Shown here piece after piece: positions 1-8,656 of a stretch of 64,000 nucleotides of DNA (the stretch's first letter is position 1; each line of letters starts with the position of its first letter). The notes under the pieces were generated by a model. It had not been told where the DNA came from. It saw only the letters and a list, made by a program, of their open reading frames with translations, and did not search any database. Made by a program: the position numbers and the translations under genes. The DNA is from Psychrobacillus antarcticus (GTDB taxonomy: Bacteria; Bacillota; Bacilli; Bacillales_A; Planococcaceae), in assembly GCF_029533155.1 (NCBI RefSeq), contig NZ_JAIZDB010000017.1, positions 124,001 to 188,000 of the forward strand, in the 5' to 3' direction.

Positions 1-156
1 ACATTTGAAACACTGACATTAAGATGGGCAATCTTTATCTTGCTGTTCATATTAGTTGCATTTGAAATTATTGCAGAAAAGATTGGACTTGTGAGTGATG
101 AATACAGACCTATTATTTCTGTATTTCAAAAGGTTGTTGGGTATAAGCGCAATTAA
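1..156 (+). CDS. C-terminal end of a membrane protein (partial)
   Basis: Open reading frame 1 runs from the window edge to a TAA at 154-156, giving the last 51 residues of a protein that begins outside the window. It holds one hydrophobic stretch (about residues 9-25, rich in I, L, F, V and A) followed by a short charged tail ending YKRN. This looks like a final membrane helix with a small cytoplasmic tail. It lies about 70 bp upstream of the polysaccharide genes on the same strand, so it may belong to that operon. The family cannot be named from this fragment. Confidence 0.6.
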   Translation, partial: TFETLTLRWAIFILLFILVAFEIIAEKIGLVSDEYRPIISVFQKVVGYKRN

Positions 157-229
157 TCCATGTGCTTTTAATATATTGCTTTAAATTTATAGTAGATTTT
201 AATTTATGGAATAGGTTGGTGTTGATAGA

Positions 230-1345
230 ATGAAAGTACCAATGTTAGATTTATCGGAACAATATGCCTCATTAAAAAGTGAAGTATTAGAAGCATTAGA
301 CGGAGTGATGAGTAGCTCTCAGTTTATACTTGGTAGTAATGTCAAAAAGCTAGAAGAAGATATTGCAAAATATAGTCATGTTGCCCATGGGATTGGCTGT
401 GGGAATGGTAGTGATGCGATTCATATAGCGTTACAAGCTGCTGGAGTAGGACCTGGAGATGAAGTTATTACAACTCCATTTACATTTTTTGCAACTGGAG
501 GAGCAATTGTCAGAACTGGTGCAACCCCGGTATATGCAGATATTGATCCAGTATCGTTTAACTTAGATCCTAATGAGATTGAAAAACATATTACAGATAA
601 AACAAAAGCTATTATTCCTGTACATTTATATGGACAAATGGCAGACATGGTTAGCATTCGTAAAATTGCAGACAAGCATAATCTTTTTGTTGTGGAAGAT
701 GCAGCACAAGCAATTGGAGCTAGACAAGGTGAATTTACTGTTGGTGAACTTGGTGATGCAGCTACATATAGCTTCTTCCCTACTAAAAACCTTGGTGCAT
801 ATGGAGATGGTGGTATGGTCGTAACAAATAACGACGATATCGCAGAAAAAAGTCGCGTGATACGTGTGCACGGTAGTAAACCAAAATATTACCACCATGT
901 GCTTGGCTATAACAGTCGTTTAGATGAATTACAAGCAGCGGTATTGAATGTGAAATTCCCGCATTTAGAAACATGGAGTGCGCAACGTAGAACACACGCT
1001 GATTTTTATACTAATTTACTAAATGAAAAAGTAGCTGATCATGTGAAACCACCAGTAATCGTAAAAGGATTCCATCATGTATTCCATCAATATACTATTT
1101 TGACGGAACGTCGCGATGAATTACAAACTTTCTTAAAAGAAAACGGTGTAGCTACGATGATTTACTACCCACTACCATTGCATATTCAACCTGTTTTTTC
1201 AGGTTTAGGGTATAAACTAGGTGATTTCCCTAAAACTGAAAAAGCTGCAAATGAAGCTCTTTCTTTACCAATGTTCCCAGAGTTAAAAGAAGAACAGCAG
1301 CAATATGTGGTAGAGAAAATTGCTGAATTTTTTGCTAGTAAATAA
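230..1345 (+). CDS. DegT/DnrJ/EryC1/StrS-family sugar aminotransferase
   Basis: A 371-residue PLP-dependent aminotransferase of the sugar-nucleotide type, expected to convert a keto-sugar nucleotide into an amino sugar for a surface polysaccharide. Visible signatures are GCGNGSDAI (residues 57-65), where the PLP phosphate is held, the VVEDAAQAIGA block with Asp157, and the SFFPTKNLGAYGDGG block with the Schiff-base Lys186. Length and start (MKVPMLDLSEQY) are typical of the family. The nearest role match is the WbpE/WlbC group, because an acetyltransferase of WbpD/WlbB type and a 2-epimerase lie downstream. The ribosome site (GGTTGGTG) is weak. The exact substrate cannot be read from sequence. 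Confidence 0.9.
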   Translation: MKVPMLDLSEQYASLKSEVLEALDGVMSSSQFILGSNVKKLEEDIAKYSHVAHGIGCGNGSDAIHIALQAAGVGPGDEVITTPFTFFATGGAIVRTGATPVYADIDPVSFNLDPNEIEKHITDKTKAIIPVHLYGQMADMVSIRKIADKHNLFVVEDAAQAIGARQGEFTVGELGDAATYSFFPTKNLGAYGDGGMVVTNNDDIAEKSRVIRVHGSKPKYYHHVLGYNSRLDELQAAVLNVKFPHLETWSAQRRTHADFYTNLLNEKVADHVKPPVIVKGFHHVFHQYTILTERRDELQTFLKENGVATMIYYPLPLHIQPVFSGLGYKLGDFPKTEKAANEALSLPMFPELKEEQQQYVVEKIAEFFASK

Positions 1346-1425
1346 TGAATGGATAAAAAGTAGGGGGAGACGTTATTTACGTTTCCCTCTAACTGCCTGT
1401 TAAAGAGATTTGAAGGAGAAGTGAA

Positions 1426-2169
1426 ATGGCTGAAAATAAAACATATCGTTTATACGATTCATTAGAGTTTTTTTGGAAAAAGAAAATATGGTTTCTCATT
1501 ATTCCACTAATAGTAGCATTGTTAGGATACGTCGGCGGAATGCTAATACCTAGTGATGGAGATTATGTAGGGAAAAGTACAATATTTACAGGTTCTGTTA
1601 AGTTAGAAGCATTAACAAACCCTGAACATATTCAAACAGTATATGGGGAACACTTTACTGGTCCTACAGAAGTATTTGTACCTACAAGAAGCTACATTAA
1701 AGTAGAAACTCATGGGAGCAATAAGGAAGCATTAACAAAAGAGTTAACTCAATTCAATGATCAGTTATTAGAGGGATTAATGGCTCGACATGATAAAGTG
1801 ATACAGCAAACAGAAACTTATGCACAAGCTCAAGCAAAACGTATTGAAACTTTACAGACGGCAATTGAGTCCTATAAAGGAATTCTAAACGATACAAATA
1901 ATGTAACAGTTATAAATAACTTTTCTGCTTTACTAAGTACTGCTGAAATGGATTTAACAAATGCGATGGCTACAGAGCAACGTGTTAGAAATGACATCAT
2001 TACTTTTGAGCAGCCGGCACTAGCAAATGCTTCTTATGTAGTAGAAGCAAAATCGTATGGCTTAGAAGGAGCAATCGCAGGGTTCATTCTTGGGATATTA
2101 GCTGCTATCCTTATTTTATCTCTATGGAAATACATCTTAGAAGCTAGAGGAAATAAAAGAGTTATTTAA
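1426..2169 (+). CDS. Wzz/chain-length-determinant-like polysaccharide co-polymerase
   Basis: A 247-residue membrane protein with the two-helix hairpin layout of chain-length regulators: a short cytoplasmic N-terminus, helix 1 at about residues 19-41 (preceded by FFWKKKIWF), an extracellular alpha-helical segment of about 165 residues with coiled-coil-like stretches, and helix 2 at about residues 213-236 followed by a short basic tail. No tyrosine-kinase domain is attached. It is preceded by a good GAAGGAG ribosome site. Its position between the aminotransferase and the acetyltransferase/flippase genes fits control of polymer length. Sequence similarity to Wzz is judged from topology more than from motifs. 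Confidence 0.7.
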   Translation: MAENKTYRLYDSLEFFWKKKIWFLIIPLIVALLGYVGGMLIPSDGDYVGKSTIFTGSVKLEALTNPEHIQTVYGEHFTGPTEVFVPTRSYIKVETHGSNKEALTKELTQFNDQLLEGLMARHDKVIQQTETYAQAQAKRIETLQTAIESYKGILNDTNNVTVINNFSALLSTAEMDLTNAMATEQRVRNDIITFEQPALANASYVVEAKSYGLEGAIAGFILGILAAILILSLWKYILEARGNKRVI

Positions 2170-2228
2170 ACCATAAAGTTATCTTTTAAAAATGTAACGC
2201 ATTTTAATGGAATCGAAAAGAGGGAAAT

Positions 2229-2966
2229 ATGAACATGAACTTTATACATGACACTGCTGAGCTTGGTGTAGATACAACAGTGGGACATTTTTCAGTTATT
2301 GAAGAAGGTGCTAAAATCGGGAGCAATGTTCGCATCGGTAATCGTGTGACCATTCACGCTGATACAATCATCGGAGATGGCACAACAATTGATGATGGTG
2401 CTGTTGTTGGAAAGCAACCGAAACCCGCTAAAACAAGCACAATGCAAATCACAAAAGAAATTCCACCCCTTGAACTAGGAAAAGAATGTACAGTTGGAGC
2501 GAATACGATTATTTATAGAGGGGCTATTATTGGTGAGAGTACATTAATCGCAGATTTAGCAACAGTACGTGAAGATGTGAAGATTGGATCATTTGTTATT
2601 ATCGGACGCAATGTTACGGTAGAAAACTTTGTAACAATCGGGGAACGTACGAAAATTCAATCGAATTCATATATAACAGCGCATTCTATTTTAGAGGATC
2701 ATGTATTCATCGCACCTTGTGTAACAACAACGAATGATAACTTTATGGGTAGAACAGAGGCTCGTTTTGGTAAAATCAAAGGAGCAATTGTGAAAAAAGG
2801 TGCACGTATCGGCGGAGCAGCTATTATTCTTCCGGGAATCACCATTGCAGAAGAAACCTTCGTAGCAGCTGGAGCAATTGTTACAAAAGATACAGAAGAA
2901 AAAACGGTAATTAAAGGATTCCCAGCTAAATTCTTGAAAAATGTACCTGAAGAGGAGCTTCTCTAA
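2229..2966 (+). CDS. Left-handed beta-helix (hexapeptide) acyltransferase, WbpD/WlbB-like
   Basis: A 245-residue protein made almost wholly of hexapeptide repeats (patterns such as IGSNVR IGNRVT IHADTI IGDGTT), the hallmark of trimeric LpxA-type acyltransferases. The middle block around CVTTTNDNFMGRT and the C-terminal GARIGGAAIILPGITI block resemble the N-acetyltransferases that acetylate 3-amino groups of UDP-sugars. It is therefore the likely partner of the upstream aminotransferase, using acetyl-CoA to make an N-acetylated sugar nucleotide. The stop codon touches the GTG start of the flippase gene, so the two are translationally close. The acyl donor and acceptor are inferred from neighbours. 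Confidence 0.8.
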   Translation: MNMNFIHDTAELGVDTTVGHFSVIEEGAKIGSNVRIGNRVTIHADTIIGDGTTIDDGAVVGKQPKPAKTSTMQITKEIPPLELGKECTVGANTIIYRGAIIGESTLIADLATVREDVKIGSFVIIGRNVTVENFVTIGERTKIQSNSYITAHSILEDHVFIAPCVTTTNDNFMGRTEARFGKIKGAIVKKGARIGGAAIILPGITIAEETFVAAGAIVTKDTEEKTVIKGFPAKFLKNVPEEELL

Positions 2967-4382
2967 GTGTTCTCTCAGTTAAAACGTTTAGGAGCGGATT
3001 CGCTCCTTTATGCATTTATGAATGTAGGAACGAAACTAATTGCTTTCATCCTGTTTCCTTTGTACGCCCATTACCTAGTTGATACATCACTAGTTGGTTT
3101 GCTTCAGCTTGTCGATACGAATATGTCGATGCTTACTTTCTTAGTGATCTTTGGTACAGATTCTGCTTTGGCTTATTACTATTTTGAATACAAAGACCAA
3201 GAGACACGAGAAAAGTATGTTCGATCCGTTATGACATTTAGGTTATTCATTGTTATTCTACTTTTTATCGTATTTTTAACTGGTGGAGAGTGGCTCTCGG
3301 TACTGCTATTAGATGTTCCTGGACAATCTCAATTATTTTATATTGCTCTTGGAACGCTTTGTTTAGATACTATTATTACGCTCGTATTAACGATCTTGAG
3401 ATATGATTTTCATACGAAAAGAGTGGTCGCGACAACTGTTGCGAAGATGCTTTTAATAGCAATCGTATCATTACTTTTTTTGATGTTCGTTTGGACTTCA
3501 CTTGAAGGGATACTTTTGGCTCGATTAATAAGTGTAGCAATTATTGTTCTAGTATTAATAAAGCCAGTAAAGGTTTATTTGCGACCTTTATTCGATTGGA
3601 GTATTTTAAAGAAAATACTAATTTATGCAACTCCTTTGGTACCTGCTTCTTTAGCTTTTTGGATTATTGCTAACGCAAATAATTACTTCATAAGAGGGTA
3701 TGGAACTATTGGGGATGTTGGACTCTACGGTACGGCTATTAAATTTGCTACATTCATCACTTTATTGACGAGTGGGATTCAACTTGCTTGGAGACCTTTT
3801 TCGATGTCATTAAAAGATAAGGAAAGTAGTCCAAAACTTTTTGCTACTTTATACGCTGCATTTTTATTGATAGGTAGTTTAGGAGTTTTAGCATTAGCTA
3901 CGTTTATGCCGTGGATTATTTTGGTGATGCCAGAGCAATTTAGAATTGCATTTCAATATGTAGCACCAATTTCAATTGCAACATTTTTAGGTTTTTATTA
4001 TATGATTGTTTCTACAGGGATATTTTACTCGAAACAAACAAAACATATATCTATCGCATTTGGAATAGCGGCAGTTGTATCTGTTATATTGAATTTTATA
4101 TTCGTTCCGATTTTCTTAATTTGGGGTACTGTTATTTCCTATATTGCAGCATATTGTTTGGCTTTATTTATGGTGTTCCGAAAAAGTCAAAAGCTCTACT
4201 ATGTACCCTTTTCTGGATTCAAAATGGCATGGACAATCTTTTGGCTAATAGTAGCTACATTAAGTATCGTATATATTCAATTAACGGATTTAACTGATTG
4301 GCTAATAATAGGAGTATGGCTAGCATTTATAATTCTAGTATTGCTCGTGAGAATGGATAAATATTTAGTAAATAGAAAGTAA
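2967..4382 (+). CDS. Oligosaccharide flippase (Wzx/RfbX-like, MOP superfamily)
   Basis: A 471-residue integral membrane protein with about 12-14 hydrophobic helices along its length, beginning LKRLGADSLLYAFMNVGTK, the usual opening of polysaccharide-biosynthesis flippases. It should move lipid-linked repeat units across the cytoplasmic membrane for polymerisation. The start is a GTG directly after the upstream TAA, with GGAG inside the end of the previous gene as ribosome site. Charged residues sit mainly between helices. It is surrounded by chain-length, polymerase and glycosyltransferase genes, making up a Wzx/Wzy-type export route. Confidence 0.88.
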   Translation: MFSQLKRLGADSLLYAFMNVGTKLIAFILFPLYAHYLVDTSLVGLLQLVDTNMSMLTFLVIFGTDSALAYYYFEYKDQETREKYVRSVMTFRLFIVILLFIVFLTGGEWLSVLLLDVPGQSQLFYIALGTLCLDTIITLVLTILRYDFHTKRVVATTVAKMLLIAIVSLLFLMFVWTSLEGILLARLISVAIIVLVLIKPVKVYLRPLFDWSILKKILIYATPLVPASLAFWIIANANNYFIRGYGTIGDVGLYGTAIKFATFITLLTSGIQLAWRPFSMSLKDKESSPKLFATLYAAFLLIGSLGVLALATFMPWIILVMPEQFRIAFQYVAPISIATFLGFYYMIVSTGIFYSKQTKHISIAFGIAAVVSVILNFIFVPIFLIWGTVISYIAAYCLALFMVFRKSQKLYYVPFSGFKMAWTIFWLIVATLSIVYIQLTDLTDWLIIGVWLAFIILVLLVRMDKYLVNRK

Positions 4383-4395
4383 TGGGGGATATGAC

Positions 4396-5994
4396 ATGGC
4401 GAGAAATTGTAAAATTAACCTTAGGCATAAAGATTTTTATCCTATTATAGGCGAGGGGTATGAAGGGTTTTTAAGAGGTTATTTCTACTATGAAAATCAA
4501 TATGTCACCCATGAAAATTTTGGTAACATATTTAATGGAGCACAACTTTCTTCTATGGAATATTCCAAATGGAATGGAGAGTACGCTTTAATATTCAAAA
4601 ATGAACATAACACCACGCTAGTGACCGATATGAAACGTTCCATCCCGTTATTCTATTCTCAAGATTCTGCATCCAATTGGATTGTTCAAGACTATATTAC
4701 ACCACATGAAGGAATGGATATGGTAAAGGAAGCAGAAGATGAGTTTCTTGTAACAGGATTTGTATTTAGAGATAAAACACTATTTACAGACTGGTATCAA
4801 GTGCCAGCTGTTTCTTATGTGAAACTAGCTGAGGATGCAAAGCAAGAATATTATTACACATACGTTTTAGAATCAGAATCCGAGTCTATCGATACATTTG
4901 CTGAAGAATTGGAGCAGGTTTTTCATGAATTATTTGATGATCTGGCAACGCGTTTACAGGGACGTCAAATAGTTATCCCACTTAGTGGTGGCTATGATTC
5001 CAGGTTAATAGCCTTGAACCTTGTAGAACGAGGATTAAAAGATAATATTACTGCTTTTACATATGGAAGACCAGGTAATGGTGAATCTACGGTTAGTAAA
5101 CAAATAGCTGATCAATTAGGGCTTAAGTGGAAGTATTTTGCTTATGACAAAAAAATGTGGGAAGACATGTACAAGTCTGACGAATGGAAAGACTATGTAG
5201 TGTATTCCAGTAATGGCGTATCTGTTGCCCATTTACAGGACTTCCCGAGCACGAAGCTGTTAGTGCAAGAAGAAGGTTTAGAGGATGCAGTGTTCCTACC
5301 AGGACATTCCTTAGATTATCTAGCAGGTGGTCACTTGCCTTATGAATCGATTATTGAAAAAGACTTTGAAGTGAGTGAAATCCAAACCTTCATCATGAAT
5401 AAACATTTTCGATTATGGGAACTTAATGGTGAAAAAACATATGCAAACACGAATATAGGAAGAGGTTTAATCGAAGACATTGAAGTGTATTCCAACTACA
5501 CGAATGAGCGAGTGTCTTCGATAATAGATGAATGGAACTGGAGAGAAAGACAATCTAAATTCATCATTAACGCTGTTCGAGTTTATGAGTATTTTGGCCA
5601 AAGCTGGTCCCTACCGTTATGGGATGATCGTTTAATCCATTTCTTCAGAAAGCTTCCAGTGGATTTAAAATATAAAAAATATTTATATGATTATACATTG
5701 CATAAAATGCATCCAGAGTATTATCCAATGCCTCAAAAACCTGGTCCTGAAAACTCGTTAAAAAATAAATATGGAATGCTTTATCCTATTTTGCGCAAGC
5801 TATATAGGAAGAAAAACCTTTACCGAAAATACTTTGATGAGCCTATGGAATGGTACGGAATCTATCCAACTTATAAGCAATATATAAAATCATTAAAGTT
5901 CAAACGAAATGGTAAAAAGTATGAAAATCCATATAATATAAATTCATTTATCGTCAAAGACATGATTGAAATGATGAAGGAGATTACAAAATGA
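4396..5994 (+). CDS. Asparagine-synthase-like protein of a polysaccharide cluster
   Basis: A 532-residue protein whose C-terminal part carries the ATP-pyrophosphatase loop SGGYDS (residues 197-202) of asparagine synthase B. The N-terminal 100 residues keep the outline of the AsnB glutaminase domain (YALIFKNE, then a D..RSIPLFYS stretch), but the protein starts MARNC and lacks the MC start that supplies the nucleophilic Cys in active class-II amidotransferases. Glutamine hydrolysis is therefore doubtful. Such proteins in capsule or O-antigen clusters may amidate a uronic acid or act in another ATP-dependent ligation. It overlaps the next gene by four bases (ATGA), showing tight coupling with the 2-epimerase. 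Confidence 0.8.
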   Translation: MARNCKINLRHKDFYPIIGEGYEGFLRGYFYYENQYVTHENFGNIFNGAQLSSMEYSKWNGEYALIFKNEHNTTLVTDMKRSIPLFYSQDSASNWIVQDYITPHEGMDMVKEAEDEFLVTGFVFRDKTLFTDWYQVPAVSYVKLAEDAKQEYYYTYVLESESESIDTFAEELEQVFHELFDDLATRLQGRQIVIPLSGGYDSRLIALNLVERGLKDNITAFTYGRPGNGESTVSKQIADQLGLKWKYFAYDKKMWEDMYKSDEWKDYVVYSSNGVSVAHLQDFPSTKLLVQEEGLEDAVFLPGHSLDYLAGGHLPYESIIEKDFEVSEIQTFIMNKHFRLWELNGEKTYANTNIGRGLIEDIEVYSNYTNERVSSIIDEWNWRERQSKFIINAVRVYEYFGQSWSLPLWDDRLIHFFRKLPVDLKYKKYLYDYTLHKMHPEYYPMPQKPGPENSLKNKYGMLYPILRKLYRKKNLYRKYFDEPMEWYGIYPTYKQYIKSLKFKRNGKKYENPYNINSFIVKDMIEMMKEITK

Positions 5995-7055
5995 AGGTTC
6001 TTACAATCTTAGGAGCAAGACCCCAATTTATAAAAGCAGCGGCGGTATCACGTGTCATTCGTGAAGAAGTGACAGAACTAATTGTACACACAGGACAGCA
6101 TTATGATGCCAATATGTCCGACATCTTTTTTGAAGAGTTGAATATTCCTAAACCAGACTATCATTTAGGAATAGGTTCTGGAAACCACGGGAAACAAACT
6201 GGAGAAATGTTAGCTAAAATTGAAGAAATAATTTTAACTGAAACTCCGGATTTCGTACTAGTATATGGTGATACTAATTCAACACTTGCGGGTGCACTTG
6301 CTGCTGCTAAGCTTCATGTACCAATTGTGCATATTGAAGCAGGACTTCGTAGCTTTAATAAGAAAATGCCAGAAGAAGTAAATCGTATCCTAACAGATCA
6401 TATTTCTACATTACTTCTTTGCCCAACGGACACAGCTATCCAAAATTTAACAAATGAACATATATCAGAAGGCGTTTATAATGTAGGAGACGTTATGTAT
6501 GATGCAGTTTTGTATAATAAAGAATTAGCAGCATCGTCTACGACTATTTTAGAACGTGAAAATTTAACAGCAAAAGACTATTTATTAATCACGATTCATC
6601 GTGCAGAAAATACAGATGATGTTGAGCGTATGAAGTCTATCTTAGATGCATTTAGTCAAATCCCTGATAAAAAAGTATGGCCAATTCATCCACGTACGAA
6701 GCATATGTTAGAGGATTATGGATTCAAATTAGACGAAATCCCTAATTTACAAGTAATCGAACCAGTTGGTTATTTAGATATGCTTTCGCTGGAAACTAAT
6801 GCGAAAAAAATCGTTACAGATTCAGGTGGCGTGCAAAAAGAAGCCTATTTTGCAGAAGTACCATGTATAACAGTTCGCGACCAAACGGAATGGGTCGAAA
6901 CTCTAATAGAAGATGCAAATATTTTAACTGGTACGGATACAGAAAAAATAGTAGCAGCAGTAAACAAGCAAGTTTCTCCTTCTTATACTCCTGTTTTTGG
7001 AGATGGGAACACAGCTCAGAAAGTATTGACATTACTAAAAGAATATTTAGCTTAG
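5991..7055 (+). CDS. wecB: UDP-N-acetylglucosamine 2-epimerase (non-hydrolysing)
   Basis: A 354-residue cytoplasmic enzyme of the UDP-GlcNAc 2-epimerase family, interconverting UDP-GlcNAc and UDP-ManNAc (or the diacetamido-uronic analogue in WbpI-type enzymes). Clear family motifs are GARPQFIK (8-15), VYGDTNST with Asp94, HIEAGLRS with Glu116, TIHRAEN with His203 and DSGGVQKEA near residues 277-285. The Bacillus name is mnaA (yvyH), where it serves teichoic-acid linkage and lies near the lyt genes, as here. Its start overlaps the asparagine-synthase-like gene. A dispersed repeat begins directly at its stop codon. Confidence 0.93.
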   Translation: MKVLTILGARPQFIKAAAVSRVIREEVTELIVHTGQHYDANMSDIFFEELNIPKPDYHLGIGSGNHGKQTGEMLAKIEEIILTETPDFVLVYGDTNSTLAGALAAAKLHVPIVHIEAGLRSFNKKMPEEVNRILTDHISTLLLCPTDTAIQNLTNEHISEGVYNVGDVMYDAVLYNKELAASSTTILERENLTAKDYLLITIHRAENTDDVERMKSILDAFSQIPDKKVWPIHPRTKHMLEDYGFKLDEIPNLQVIEPVGYLDMLSLETNAKKIVTDSGGVQKEAYFAEVPCITVRDQTEWVETLIEDANILTGTDTEKIVAAVNKQVSPSYTPVFGDGNTAQKVLTLLKEYLA

Positions 7056-7170
7056 GCCCACAGGAGGTGGGGGGTTATGCAATCGTTGCCGCAGGACGCG
7101 GCGAACTTAGATTGCCTTCCTTTTGAGAGGTGGCGCACTTAGCCTTTGTTCCTTTGCCTGAAACGGAAAT
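7055..7170. repeat. Dispersed repeat fragment inside the polysaccharide operon
   Basis: About 115 bp starting at the wecB stop codon match, in reverse complement and with only scattered differences, the stretch 14209-14322. Shared landmarks are the GGCCC..GAGGTGG end, TTGCCGCAGGACGCGGCGA and CCTTCCTTTTGAGAGGTGG. It is therefore a partial member of the dispersed non-coding family found at 14.1, 20.5, 53.8 and 63.8 kb. It separates wecB from the polymerase gene by about 210 bp in an otherwise tight operon. After 7170 the remaining 95 bp show no further feature apart from the ribosome site (AGGTG) for the next gene. Confidence 0.8.
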
Positions 7171-7264
7171 TAAAGTTGATACAAGTGATGATAAAGTCCA
7201 ACAGATGCCAAAGATATCTTTACAAATCTGGGCGCTATTGATGAAAATAAAGTAGGTGTGAGCA

Positions 7265-8656
7265 TTGTTAATTTTTAGCATATGGCTCTTTACTGTGGTG
7301 GCTTCCACATACCTTTTCAAAAAGGTTTCTGGAAGCCTTTCTCTTGTAAAGCCAAATATGATTACGATAATATATTATTATTCTTTCCTTATCTCCAGTT
7401 ATATTGGCGGTTTATTGATAGCTTTAGGGATTGACGATTATTATATGATTAAACGAATGGACCATGAGGAATATCGAATCATTGGATTTATTTTGTTGAC
7501 GATATTAATGATCTTATTTCCACTAACGCAATTGGTTGTAGGAAGAATGTTCGGTTTTAATTCCGAAAAAGAGTTTGACCGCTACCTACACGAACCCGTT
7601 CGTACAAGTGTAGATAAGAATGGACGCTTGTTTAGATTGGCTTTTGGTGCCCTTACTGCTATATCGATGCTAGCAGTAGCGTATACCATGTTGAAAACCA
7701 ATACTGTACCATTGTTTGAGTTGTTAAAAGGAAATACTTCTGAATTGGCGAAAATGCGTATTGACGCATCACGAGGTTTTAGTGGGATTGACGTATATAT
7801 TCGGAACATATTCGCGATTGCATTAACCCCAGTCCTTTCCATTATTGCTTTTGTATACACTACGCAATCTAGAGCATTGTATTGGAAAATTGTATTCTTT
7901 TTATTGTTTATGTCATCTTTAGTAATAACTACATATGATTTGGCAAAATCGCCCATTTTCTTTTACGTCATCATGTTGTTGTTAGCTGGTGTATTCACGC
8001 AAACATTAAACTTAAATTGGAAGAAAATTAGTGCCTTTGTTATTTCGGGGACTGTGTTATTAGTAATTATGTATGTGGCTATACAAGGAGTAACAGATAT
8101 AGAGAGCTTCTTATCCTATAATTCTGGTCCAATAGGAAGAATTATTCTCGCACAAATATCACCTTTCTTTTTACATTTAGATACGTACTCGCATTCTATT
8201 GCTTTTCTGGAGATGAAAGGGTTACCTTCATTTATCGCTGGTATTTTCGATATTGAACAAGTGCGTACTGCAAGAATGGTCATGGAAAATGTGTTCCCTG
8301 AAAATATTGATAAAGGAACTGGTGGAGTATTAAATACAATTTTCATCGGAGAGGCATTTGGATCATTTGGGTATGTCGGTGTGATTGTTTGTATAATTTA
8401 TGTGGCTGCTGTTATCCAGTTGCTACATATCGCGTTCTTAAGACTCCCAAAAACTCCAGTCGTTATTGCTTTAACCGTATACTTTACCATTAATATCCCA
8501 AGAACACTTGTTGGTGGTGCTGCAGACTTTTTCTTCAATCCAATTTGGATAATTATGACAGTCGTTCTTGCCGGGTTATTTATATTAGAGCAATATTTTC
8601 ACATCATATGGACATTCCTTATGAGTAAGGTGAAGAGGAAAAAGGTGAAAGTATGA
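7265..8656 (+). CDS. O-antigen/oligosaccharide repeat-unit polymerase (Wzy-like)
   Basis: A 463-residue polytopic membrane protein with about ten or more predicted helices and one larger polar loop (around SEFSYNSGPIGRI-type residues 280-360), the general plan of Wzy-type polymerases. It begins with TTG preceded by AGGTG at a suitable distance, and no ATG occurs in frame for the next 30 codons, so TTG is the likely start. Its neighbours (flippase, Wzz-like protein, glycosyltransferases) support the role of joining lipid-linked repeat units. Polymerases are poorly conserved, so the call rests on topology and context. It overlaps the next gene by four bases. Confidence 0.72.
   Translation: MLIFSIWLFTVVASTYLFKKVSGSLSLVKPNMITIIYYYSFLISSYIGGLLIALGIDDYYMIKRMDHEEYRIIGFILLTILMILFPLTQLVVGRMFGFNSEKEFDRYLHEPVRTSVDKNGRLFRLAFGALTAISMLAVAYTMLKTNTVPLFELLKGNTSELAKMRIDASRGFSGIDVYIRNIFAIALTPVLSIIAFVYTTQSRALYWKIVFFLLFMSSLVITTYDLAKSPIFFYVIMLLLAGVFTQTLNLNWKKISAFVISGTVLLVIMYVAIQGVTDIESFLSYNSGPIGRIILAQISPFFLHLDTYSHSIAFLEMKGLPSFIAGIFDIEQVRTARMVMENVFPENIDKGTGGVLNTIFIGEAFGSFGYVGVIVCIIYVAAVIQLLHIAFLRLPKTPVVIALTVYFTINIPRTLVGGAADFFFNPIWIIMTVVLAGLFILEQYFHIIWTFLMSKVKRKKVKV

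Noticed and set aside
7075-7320. 81-codon minus-strand frame between wecB and the polymerase gene
   Set aside because: Covers a dispersed repeat fragment and the start of the polymerase gene. No start signal or family.
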